25,230 bases of DNA, taken from IMG/VR virus record IMGVR_UViG_3300009104_000115, positions 1 through 25,230 of that record, one strand, 5' to 3'. Source of the DNA: a virus. Of the stretch, positions 9,663-17,838 are shown piece by piece (position 1 is the stretch's first letter; each line of letters opens with the position of its first letter). The position numbers and the translations under genes are program-made. Under the pieces are notes generated by a model. That model was not told where the DNA came from. It made no database searches and worked only from the letters and a program-made list of their open reading frames with translations.

Positions 9663-9814
9663 TTCTTTGTTTCCTCTAAAATATTTTTCCTAGCATTAGT
9701 ATGTTGAATCATTAATTCTATAAGATCTTTCATGCCTGGTTGTTTCTCTCCCTTTTGACCCCATTGACCCCATTCTAAAGGATCTTTTTCTTTTTTATCA
9801 TTGATTGTACTCAT
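9629..9814 (-). CDS. Small overlapping helical protein (61 aa)
   Basis: This is a short gene with ATG at 9812-9814, overlapping the end of the 1131-residue gene by 17 bases and the start of the 697-residue gene by 34 bases. The upstream sequence AAAGAGAG is a usable ribosome site. The protein is charged: Lys/Glu-rich and Gly/Trp residues (EWGQWGQKGEKQPG) are followed by a predicted helix (MKDLIELMIQHTNARKNILE) that could form a coiled coil. Without it there would be a gap of about 135 bases in an otherwise gapless operon, which supports it being real. Function is unknown; a small baseplate adaptor or assembly factor is possible but unproven. Confidence 0.55.
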   Translation of the reverse strand: MSTINDKKEKDPLEWGQWGQKGEKQPGMKDLIELMIQHTNARKNILEETKKWLLQNGKSNQ

Positions 9815-12800
9815 AATATTCTGCTCTCTTTGATTTTATTTGATCGTAAATCGTTTCTACATCTGAAATTGCTGCAAGGATTTTTCCAAACAACTTTATC
9901 TTCTTCCCCGCAAGAAAGTTTGCATGAGAGAAAATGGTATTTGCATATCCATTTCCACCATTGAAAGAATATCCTGTGAATCCTGCTCCTGCACTTCCTA
10001 CTGTAACATCTCCACTTACTGCTACACCACCAACTGCTGTGTCTTTTCCATTTAAATATCCAATTCGATTACTGATTTCTGAAATTCTATATTGAACTGC
10101 ATTCTTGAAAGTAGTCATATAAGTAGCCATACTGTCATATACTGTTTTATATCCAGCAGTAATATTATATGCATTCGATCCTGCCATTGCAGTTGTTATT
10201 AAACCTCGTTCTGTATTGTGTGCTGTAATTAGTTGTTCTATTCTAGTTTTCATTGTTTCTACAACAGTTTTAAAACTTGCATCACTCCGACCAGTTTCCG
10301 AATAACTTCCTGCTTCTGTTCTTTGAACTGGATCTACATATGATGCACCATAAGCTGCACTTGTGAGATCCAAAACCAACTGATATAAAATTTTAAAGTT
10401 TGGCTCCATATTTGTAGTTGCACCGATTGTCAATGCACCCCCATTTGAAGTCAATATATACTGAACACGATTGTAGAAACAAGCAAATTCTACAGGATTA
10501 GTTGTACTCCATGCAGATGATGCTGTCCAAGTTCCTGAGGCGGCTGTACAAGCATTTTCAGTAGTGTAGTTGGAATCACTACAAGAAGAAGTATCATTAC
10601 AAGTTTGACTTAATACTTTTACCATATTTGAATGACTGCCGACAGTTCCAATTGAATGTATTAAATTTGTATTGCCAACATCAGATATACCACTCGCAGT
10701 ACAAGTAGTGATCGCAGTATCAGCAGGAATTGTCATAACTGTTGAACCATTGGATGTCTTTCCATTATCAGCATTTTCGGCAGCTGCATTGATGAGTGCT
10801 GCTATTGTTCCACTTCCATTGAACATATAGTCTTTATGATCTGTTGCAGCGGGTCTATTATATTCTACAAAAGAACTATGAGCACTATTTGCATCATACA
10901 CATTCGATGCATAAATCCATTTCTGATCATTCTGTATCACAAAACGATAATCCCCAGCTGGATCGACTGCACCTTTTGAATATTCCGAATACGATCCTGC
11001 AAAAACTGCATTTGCATCTAATCCTCCTGGCTGTCTTCCAGTTATACCATCCGAAGTGTTTGCAATCGGTTTATGAGTTCCACCAGTTGAAGGAAAAAAC
11101 GGATTTGCATTTACAGATGGATAGTTGTTTCCAGCAGTTGTTGCATCTGTTTTCTTTGCACTAGATCTTAAATCTGGATTTGAAGAACGAAATACATCAT
11201 CGGCCGGACTTGCTATCGCAGTATTATAAGGCCCGAGTTTTGATTGAAATTCTGACTTGTTTAATATCGTACATTCTTCTGCATTGTGTGCTGCGGTCTG
11301 TACTGTTCCATTTTGATTGAGATCTGTTCCATCGTTTCCTGCACCAAGTGGTTTCCATGTATCATAATCTATTTCTAATCCTTCTGGTGCAATAATAATA
11401 TTTGCAAAATTATCGTATGCCTCTAAAGTAACTGTACCACTATGTGTCTGATCTTCCCATGTCTTGAGAGGATATGCAAGATAAACTCCAGGCAATTTAG
11501 TTGGAGCAGTACCATCGTAACCTCCTGTTGCATCACCAGCAGTTGCAAGTGCTTTTGTCAAAATCATTTTGGCCGCAACTGCACCTGTTCCAGATCCAGA
11601 GGCAGGAACAATATTTGAAATACGAACTGGTTCAAAATTCTTGTTCCAGAATTCTCCTGTATTTGCTGCTGCATCTATTGTCCATGTTCCAGTACCAGAA
11701 TTAAATACTTTGACTTGTTTGTCTCTTGCTTTATACCATTCTCCTTTAATAGTTCTACTATCGATAGTACCTGTAGATCCACTTGTAGTTCCAGTAACAG
11801 TATTTCCAATCGCAAATCCTACAGAAAGATCATCTGATTGAAACACAACATTTGCAGTTGCATTCACAGTCCTTGTTCTTACTGCAGCCGATGCATTACT
11901 TGTTCTTCCAAAGACAACACCTTTGACCATTGAAAAATTTCCAGTTGGTATGGATGATCCTGTATTTGCTGTGGTGAAAGTCAAAGTATTTGCAGTTGTA
12001 TCGTCTACTTCAAATATTCCGTTAAATTCATCAAACTCATCGTCGGCTCCTTTTAGGACAATTCGTTCACCCGAAAGAATACCATGTTCATCTGTAGTTT
12101 GAACTGTGACTGTACTTCCCGATCTTGAAATAGAATTCGTATCCAAAGTAATCGTATTAGACACAGGAAATCCAAGAGTGATGTCTGTATTTGCTCCTGT
12201 ATCAAAAGTACTACCTGTGAGTGTTATGTTGACTTCTGTATCTGAACCTACTTGTGTCGTAAAAATAGCCGCATTAGTTGCTCTATCGGTTAATAATTCT
12301 CCTGCAACAAATGTACCTACCGTGTCAAATGTTTCCAATAAAACAGTAGAAGTATTTGCGGATGATTTAATTGTAGAAGTATTGTTTGCAAAATCTAAAA
12401 GTGATTCTGATACAGCAAATGTTCCCACTACATTTGAAACTTCCATCCATACATAAGTGTTTCCTGTGTAGTGATCTTCTGCAAGATCATATCCTGCTCC
12501 TATATGACCCCCTGCAATCGGTTCAGAATTTGCCACCAATGAATATTCGTATCTCACATCCGAATTTGCAGTAGGATCTACCGCCGTTCCACGATAAGTT
12601 TCACCATTGATTGTATTTGCAGGAAGAAATGGTTCAGCAGTAGTTGGTGTTGCATAAGGTGCAGTATTTTCATCTACAGAAATCATCTCTCCGTTTGCTC
12701 GACTTCGTGTCATGAAATATTTTGAAAAATCCGTAAAATATTTTGTCGATACTCCGTCATCATCTGTGATAGAAGTGTTTGCATTTGAAGAAGTCGAAAG

Positions 12801-13193
12801 AGTGATCTGTCCACCAGCATCTGTAAAATCATGTAAAACAATAAACGGAAAAGTTGTTTTGTTTCCTTGAGTACTATCTTCCAACTTAGGCATAGTCAAT
12901 GCACCAGTAGAAGTATATGCTGTGCCAGGAGCAAAATTAAATTTCATTATATGATCTGGATGTGCTCCATGTAACAATGCTCGTTGTTGTGCAAGTTTAT
13001 GACATACAGTTGGTAAAGAATCAGAATTGGAATGAGAAGTATTTGCAGCCCCACGAAAGAAAGGAGTAAAATCCACTTTCATCAGATCTGCAAGTTGAAC
13101 CTCATCGCATATTGAAATCCTTGCAAAAATAACATTGCCTGGCCCTCTTGCAATATCCTCTTTTACTTCAATTTTCTTTTGTTCTATATCCAT
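9798..13193 (-). CDS. Large virion structural protein, unknown (1131 aa)
   Basis: The N-terminus (VIFARISICDEVQLADLMKV) and C-terminus (QYRISEISNRIGYLNG, then GYSFNGGNGYANTIFSHANF) look like ends of a structural protein family I recall from T4-like marine phages. The interior is rich in Thr, Ser, Asn, Ala and Gly and is probably beta-structured. Residues about 359-409 form an HG...NG module also present twice in the 1193-residue wedge protein. Residues about 863-905 hold four cysteines in a CNDTSSCS...NACTAASGTW pattern. C-terminal residues 990-1131 look helical. The ribosome site (AAAGAGAAA) is moderate and the start lies 9 bases after the previous stop. Location between the spike and gp25 suggests a baseplate or short-fibre component; this is inference. 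Confidence 0.65.
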   Translation of the reverse strand: MDIEQKKIEVKEDIARGPGNVIFARISICDEVQLADLMKVDFTPFFRGAANTSHSNSDSLPTVCHKLAQQRALLHGAHPDHIMKFNFAPGTAYTSTGALTMPKLEDSTQGNKTTFPFIVLHDFTDAGGQITLSTSSNANTSITDDDGVSTKYFTDFSKYFMTRSRANGEMISVDENTAPYATPTTAEPFLPANTINGETYRGTAVDPTANSDVRYEYSLVANSEPIAGGHIGAGYDLAEDHYTGNTYVWMEVSNVVGTFAVSESLLDFANNTSTIKSSANTSTVLLETFDTVGTFVAGELLTDRATNAAIFTTQVGSDTEVNITLTGSTFDTGANTDITLGFPVSNTITLDTNSISRSGSTVTVQTTDEHGILSGERIVLKGADDEFDEFNGIFEVDDTTANTLTFTTANTGSSIPTGNFSMVKGVVFGRTSNASAAVRTRTVNATANVVFQSDDLSVGFAIGNTVTGTTSGSTGTIDSRTIKGEWYKARDKQVKVFNSGTGTWTIDAAANTGEFWNKNFEPVRISNIVPASGSGTGAVAAKMILTKALATAGDATGGYDGTAPTKLPGVYLAYPLKTWEDQTHSGTVTLEAYDNFANIIIAPEGLEIDYDTWKPLGAGNDGTDLNQNGTVQTAAHNAEECTILNKSEFQSKLGPYNTAIASPADDVFRSSNPDLRSSAKKTDATTAGNNYPSVNANPFFPSTGGTHKPIANTSDGITGRQPGGLDANAVFAGSYSEYSKGAVDPAGDYRFVIQNDQKWIYASNVYDANSAHSSFVEYNRPAATDHKDYMFNGSGTIAALINAAAENADNGKTSNGSTVMTIPADTAITTCTASGISDVGNTNLIHSIGTVGSHSNMVKVLSQTCNDTSSCSDSNYTTENACTAASGTWTASSAWSTTNPVEFACFYNRVQYILTSNGGALTIGATTNMEPNFKILYQLVLDLTSAAYGASYVDPVQRTEAGSYSETGRSDASFKTVVETMKTRIEQLITAHNTERGLITTAMAGSNAYNITAGYKTVYDSMATYMTTFKNAVQYRISEISNRIGYLNGKDTAVGGVAVSGDVTVGSAGAGFTGYSFNGGNGYANTIFSHANFLAGKKIKLFGKILAAISDVETIYDQIKSKRAEYYEYNQ

Positions 13194-13202
13194 AATTTCT
13201 CT

Positions 13203-13694
13203 TTAACTTATTGGCCCCGAAAATGGAACTCCTGGCGTATCTGGTGTCACTCCTATGACTATTGCTGCAAGAGTATATGTGTTCAATTCTTTCGCAAGTT
13301 TATTTGCAAAAAGAGTTGAAGATGGATTGGGGGAACTGAATATATCTATCAACCCTGCAATCAAACCCGGCAAGCCAGGAGCAGTAATTATTGTATTCTG
13401 AAAAAGACTCATCCAAGTTGCAAGACACGAATCAAATGCTTTTGCCATCTTTTGTGCAGTCAATGCACCAGCAGGACTAATTGAACTATAGATACCTCCC
13501 AATTCCTGACCTAATGCAGCTGCTCCTGGCATTGCTATAAATGGATGACCTCCCGCATTCATTCCTGCTGAACAAAAATTCATATAAGCCTTTGCAGTTT
13601 TCAATCCTACTATTTGTGGAGAAGGATTTCCCGATGGGCCCTTCTCGTATATGTCTATTAATTCTGCTTGTAATCCTGCTACTACTATTGGCAT
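13203..13694 (-). CDS. Small structural protein with three internal repeats
   Basis: The protein has 163 residues, is hydrophobic and Gly/Ala/Pro-rich, and I cannot assign a function. Three degenerate repeats of about 52 residues are visible at 7-40, 57-90 and 110-140. Each has an Ile-Tyr/Phe pair, a Ser/Pro loop, then a helix with Lys-x-Ala-Lys (LKTAKAYMNF, QKMAKAFDSC, NKLAKELNTY). AGGAT precedes the ATG. The gene lies 4 bases after the gp5-like spike gene and 9 bases before the 1131-residue gene, so it is probably co-translated with the spike. A spike- or hub-associated role is suggested only by this position. Confidence 0.7.
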   Translation of the reverse strand: MPIVVAGLQAELIDIYEKGPSGNPSPQIVGLKTAKAYMNFCSAGMNAGGHPFIAMPGAAALGQELGGIYSSISPAGALTAQKMAKAFDSCLATWMSLFQNTIITAPGLPGLIAGLIDIFSSPNPSSTLFANKLAKELNTYTLAAIVIGVTPDTPGVPFSGPIS

Positions 13695-13698
13695 ATTA

Positions 13699-15561
13699 TT
13701 ATCCTAAAAAACATTTTTTAGACATTGCTTTAATTATTTTTGCTGCATATTGTGGCATTATCGGCCCAGTCGGCCCAACTGAACTTGGATGTTGATGATC
13801 CTTAAATAAATCCATCAAAAATGTTTTTCCAAGAATCATTGGTTCTGTTTGACCACCTACTGTGATCATTGCACCATCTATTTGACACATTGCATCTGCT
13901 TTAATGTCTATCAATGCACCTTCAATTGCGGCTTTAACTATTCCTTTAAGTTTTGCTGTCGTTGTTGCTTGAATATCAATACCCGATGGCCCAGTATTTG
14001 ATTTAATATCGATATCTCCTAAAGGTGCTTTAAGTTTAATATTTGCTGCCGCACCCATCGGCCCCATGTTTAAATCGATTCCCCCTGTAACTGCTGCATC
14101 TATAGTTTCTAAAACAATTTTTCCCAGTAATGCTTTGATGGTTTTTGCAGTTGGAGAAACAATAGGTGCATTTGCAAGTGTTTCTTCAGAAGTACCTCCT
14201 ATCGTTTGAGATATTGAACCAAAAGAAGTAATCTTCATTGCACCCATAGATCCTAAAGTCATACTCCCTGCTTGATAATTTAATGCACCTTCTGCCGATA
14301 TCGTATGACTTCCTTTAAACTTATCTATCGCTGCAGCATTACTCCGAACTATATTAGGTGCATTTAACATCAATGTGTTCTTTGCATCAATCACAGTAGT
14401 CTGAGCAGCAACAACTGCAAACCCAGCAGGAGCTCCAAGAATAATGTCTCCACCATCCGTTGTTACTACATAATCCTGACCAACAACTGTATGTTTCGAT
14501 TTTCCAACCTTTGTAAAAGAATCACTATTTGATATTACTTTCTTTTCTGTTCCACCTATAATAGATTCTTGGTTTCCTGTAACCATGTTGTAACGATGGC
14601 CGGTAGTGTTGTCTGTTCGTATTCCTTTTGGATGAAATTCAGTAAATGTTCCTGCTCGATGATACCAATGCAATCTTTCTTTTGTTGGTGTATCATCCAT
14701 CTCAATTAAATGTCCACTCTCCGATTCGTAAACGTGATTAAAAGGATATACTGCTGCATAAGGAGATGGTGGTTGATTTAATTCTGTTGTTTCGTTTACT
14801 GTGAACAATGTAGTATCAATAAGTTTTGCATATGGTGCAACAGTCATGCTCGGAACATTTTTAGTCAAATTTTCCGTTGGAACAAATTGAGATGTTATTT
14901 TTCCGCTGGTCAAGTTCTTGTTTTTTGATGCAATAATTCCTTCCGTATCTGTTTTTGCAGATGCATCCGCTTCTCCACGAGCATAACGAGAAGTTGTTGG
15001 TTCATTTTTTAGTCTAGGATATAACGATTTACTTGTAAGTGCTTGTCTTTCTTCATTCGTGTATTCTGTAATCGTAACTTCTTTTCCATCTTTGAATGAT
15101 AATTTCTTTGGTGGATAAGGCCAACCCACAAGACTGATAGAACCACCACCCGATTTTGCACCACCTTGAGTTGTAATCGTGTGTCGATCTGCATCTTCAA
15201 CATCTAATCTTGAATCATTGAATCCTGTGTTTATCTTTGCATAATCTGCTGGAATTCCATGCATCGTTCCCATCATCACAGGTTCTTGTGCAAGTTCACC
15301 ATCACGATAATATCCCATCACCCACGTACCTTCAACTGGGCCAACTGGTGCTTCCCCTGCATTCGTTTGACTTGCAGAAGTGATCGGCATTATCGGAAAT
15401 GCCCAAGGCAAATCATCAGTAGGAAGTTCTGATTTGTCAGCAGTATGCCATCCTAGTATCCGAACTCTACATCGACCCAAAAACAAAGGATCTTTACGAT
15501 CTTCTACGACACCATTCCACCAGACAAATCCATCTTTACCTTGAAAATAAGTAGTATTCAT
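13699..15561 (-). CDS. 5: Baseplate hub spike protein, gp5/VgrG-like, no lysozyme domain seen
   Basis: The protein has 620 residues. Residues 1-105 look like the gp5/VgrG OB-fold (FVWWNGVVEDRKDPLFLGRC, then VRILGWH and VEGTWVMGYYRDG). Around 268-320 is the VgrG-type region NHVYESESGHLIEMDDTPTK followed by HWYHRAGTFTEFHPKG. Residues about 330-570 are repetitive, with short strands and many Gly/Ile/Ala, fitting the triple-stranded beta-helix of the needle. Near 585 is DHQHPSSVGPTGPIMP. T4 gp5 carries a lysozyme of about 165 residues between OB fold and needle; I see no recognisable counterpart. The start overlaps the stop of the gp27-like gene by ATGA, which fits co-production of hub partners. 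Confidence 0.85.
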   Translation of the reverse strand: MNTTYFQGKDGFVWWNGVVEDRKDPLFLGRCRVRILGWHTADKSELPTDDLPWAFPIMPITSASQTNAGEAPVGPVEGTWVMGYYRDGELAQEPVMMGTMHGIPADYAKINTGFNDSRLDVEDADRHTITTQGGAKSGGGSISLVGWPYPPKKLSFKDGKEVTITEYTNEERQALTSKSLYPRLKNEPTTSRYARGEADASAKTDTEGIIASKNKNLTSGKITSQFVPTENLTKNVPSMTVAPYAKLIDTTLFTVNETTELNQPPSPYAAVYPFNHVYESESGHLIEMDDTPTKERLHWYHRAGTFTEFHPKGIRTDNTTGHRYNMVTGNQESIIGGTEKKVISNSDSFTKVGKSKHTVVGQDYVVTTDGGDIILGAPAGFAVVAAQTTVIDAKNTLMLNAPNIVRSNAAAIDKFKGSHTISAEGALNYQAGSMTLGSMGAMKITSFGSISQTIGGTSEETLANAPIVSPTAKTIKALLGKIVLETIDAAVTGGIDLNMGPMGAAANIKLKAPLGDIDIKSNTGPSGIDIQATTTAKLKGIVKAAIEGALIDIKADAMCQIDGAMITVGGQTEPMILGKTFLMDLFKDHQHPSSVGPTGPIMPQYAAKIIKAMSKKCFLG

Positions 15562-17255
15562 GTTGTAACACCATCAATTGTTGTTTTCATAGTTTGGCCA
15601 GGAATTCGTTTTGCAAAAGAATTCTTTATTAGTTCAAAATCAGTTTTATATTCAGTAGGGGTAATTTGATGATGAATCTTTGATACCAAATAATATCCAC
15701 TATAAAGTTGATGTCCAATTTCTGGTACAAATATAGGCGGATTTGGTGCCATCGATGTTGGAACTTCAAAACGTATCAAATCTCCAACGTGTCTCGATGA
15801 ATTTCCTGCAACTGTAAAAGTTACTATTATATTTCCAAATTCTTGTAATTGTGCTTTTCTTTGCAATAACCATGTTTCAATTTGATTTGGTTTTGCTTCA
15901 TTGTCCTTAAATGTTTTTGAGGTAACACCTATTTCCGTAGCATAAGTTTCAAAAGTTGGCGCCATAGGAGGAGGCGGTGAAACAAACATTGCATCATGAG
16001 CTTTTGTTGTTGTTGCTAATTTAATAGATGCATCATTAGATCCAAGATAATCGGATACATCACTTATCAATTTATTTTGTGTTCTTTCTGTTGGATGAAT
16101 ATCAGTTGCAATAAAATCTGCAAATATTCTTTGAGAATCATCTTTTGCTTGTGAAAGATCTGTTTCTACTATTGTTGCACCAGTTGTTTCATCTTCTCTT
16201 TCTGTAGTGGGATTGTCTTCTTTTTCATAATAATCATATTTAACCTCATCATATTTCATCCGAATTGGATCATAAGCAATCAATTTAGAACCATACATTC
16301 CATGTCCAAGATTTTCTAATGTCTTAAATGTACTTTTAACTTCATATTTTTCTACACCAAAAAATTGTAATGGTAAATTTGCATCTATTGTTTCGCCTGT
16401 TTTTGGAACAAATTGATACAAAGGAATTGACCCTTTACTCTTTTGATTAATGATCATAGTTTCAATAGATTCATAGAAAAATCCTGTTCCCAATTTTTCA
16501 TAAAATACAAAAAGAGAGCCAGGAGCATTTGGTAACTGATTTTCATCTGGATTATCTTGACTCGATTCTTCTATCGCAGCAGAAGTAGAACGAGATGCAC
16601 AAAAATCTATTGCTTCAAATGGAGTCCAATTTGGAACAATCATATTTTGAGGAGTTGCGGTTTTTTCAATGAAAACATTTTTATGATATTCGGGATGAAT
16701 ATGTGCATTGATTTTTTTCAATGAGTCTTTAACTACTTGATGATAGAAACGAGACTTGTATCCTTTACTTATTTTAATTTTCGTACTGATAACATATTCC
16801 CAACTAACAAAAAATAATTTATATGCTTTTGCGGAACTCCCTTCCATCAAAGTAGTTTCTACACAATCATACACTTTAAATTTTTGTCTAATAGCTTCCT
16901 CACTCTTATCTTCTGAAGTCATTTCTTTTTTTTCTTGAAAATCTGTTCCAGTTCCTTCAGAGCCGGGAGTTCCGTATGTTATGACAAGATCTTCATCTCC
17001 AATAATCGGTACTGTTTCCACCAATCCTTGATTATCTACAAAAGTGAAAGTTCCTCTAAGAACTTTAGAAAATAAATCTTCATAAATGTCTAAAGATCCA
17101 AATGTTCCCCCTACATTCAATTGTATTATACTATTGGTTGATCTAGAATGTAATGTAAGCTCACGTAATCGAAAATCTCCACCCGATATCGGTGAAGAAT
17201 AATCTTTATCTGTTAATTTTTTATCTGTTGTTGTTTTGTTGGTTTGATTTGCCAT
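15558..17255 (-). CDS. 27: Baseplate hub protein, gp27-like
   Basis: The protein has 565 residues, longer than T4 gp27 (391). The N-terminal part (RLRELTLHSRSTNSIIQLNV, then YEDLFSKVLRGTFTFVDNQG) fits the first beta-barrel of gp27-type hub proteins. The middle (NWTPFEAIDFCASRS at about 210-225, and FVFYEKLGTGFFYESIETM) is the usual hub signature, and the C-terminal RHVDLIRFEVP...YLVSKIHHQITPTEYKT region (about 495-545) is the second barrel. In T4 a gp27 trimer forms the socket holding the gp5 spike and matches the tube's symmetry. Its stop overlaps the start of the gp5-like gene by four bases. The start is 10 bases after gp53 with a weak GAAGAAAT ribosome site. Assignment is by recalled pattern and neighbours. 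Confidence 0.78.
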   Translation of the reverse strand: MANQTNKTTTDKKLTDKDYSSPISGGDFRLRELTLHSRSTNSIIQLNVGGTFGSLDIYEDLFSKVLRGTFTFVDNQGLVETVPIIGDEDLVITYGTPGSEGTGTDFQEKKEMTSEDKSEEAIRQKFKVYDCVETTLMEGSSAKAYKLFFVSWEYVISTKIKISKGYKSRFYHQVVKDSLKKINAHIHPEYHKNVFIEKTATPQNMIVPNWTPFEAIDFCASRSTSAAIEESSQDNPDENQLPNAPGSLFVFYEKLGTGFFYESIETMIINQKSKGSIPLYQFVPKTGETIDANLPLQFFGVEKYEVKSTFKTLENLGHGMYGSKLIAYDPIRMKYDEVKYDYYEKEDNPTTEREDETTGATIVETDLSQAKDDSQRIFADFIATDIHPTERTQNKLISDVSDYLGSNDASIKLATTTKAHDAMFVSPPPPMAPTFETYATEIGVTSKTFKDNEAKPNQIETWLLQRKAQLQEFGNIIVTFTVAGNSSRHVGDLIRFEVPTSMAPNPPIFVPEIGHQLYSGYYLVSKIHHQITPTEYKTDFELIKNSFAKRIPGQTMKTTIDGVTT

Positions 17256-17265
17256 ATTTCTTCAC

Positions 17266-17838
17266 TTAGAACATACGTTTTACTTCATAATCCACATCCT
17301 GTATTATTCCAGCATTTATCATTTGAAGTTCAGTTTTTTCATCGTTCAATTCAAACTCCCAATCATACTGCGAGATGGTAGTTCTGTCATCTTCACTTAA
17401 AGCATTATATGCAGTTTGGTCTACAATATATTTAACTGCTGGAACTCTTTCTGATGTTCCAGTTTTTGCAATTTCTGCACGAATAATTTGATAATAGTAC
17501 TTTATTGTAGAAATTGCAGAGTCTATACTACCATATTTGGAAACAATGTAATTGTCAAATTGTCTGAGTCCTAAAGGCCAATCAAATACAGGATCATATA
17601 TATCGTTGAACATCAAAATCAAATATGCATATGCTGGTGTTCCGTATACTTCATTTGAAACCATATCTGGTCTATAACCATCTTTTATACGATAAGGATA
17701 ATAATCAGTTATCTCTGCTACGACTGCTGGTTTGAACTTCGGCCGTTTCATTATGTTCGTTGCCCGTTGAAACGTATTCGGTGCGTTGCCGTTTATATCA
17801 TAATTAACATTTGGTATTGATCTAAAATAGTTTGCCAT
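17266..17838 (-). CDS. 53: Baseplate wedge protein gp53
   Basis: The protein has 190 residues (T4 gp53 has 196). The conserved block at residues about 42-100 (ITDYYPYRIKDGYRPDMVSN, then EVYGTPAYAYLILMFNDIYD, PVFDWPLG) parallels T4 gp53, where the YYIKGSPRPEELANAIYGNP and WVLLMCNDNYDPYYGW segments form a LysM-like fold. gp53 clamps adjacent wedges together in the baseplate. The ATG follows the stop of gp48 with no spacer (TAAATG), and AGGAT within the gp48 end serves as ribosome site, so the two genes are coupled. Confidence 0.9.
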   Translation of the reverse strand: MANYFRSIPNVNYDINGNAPNTFQRATNIMKRPKFKPAVVAEITDYYPYRIKDGYRPDMVSNEVYGTPAYAYLILMFNDIYDPVFDWPLGLRQFDNYIVSKYGSIDSAISTIKYYYQIIRAEIAKTGTSERVPAVKYIVDQTAYNALSEDDRTTISQYDWEFELNDEKTELQMINAGIIQDVDYEVKRMF

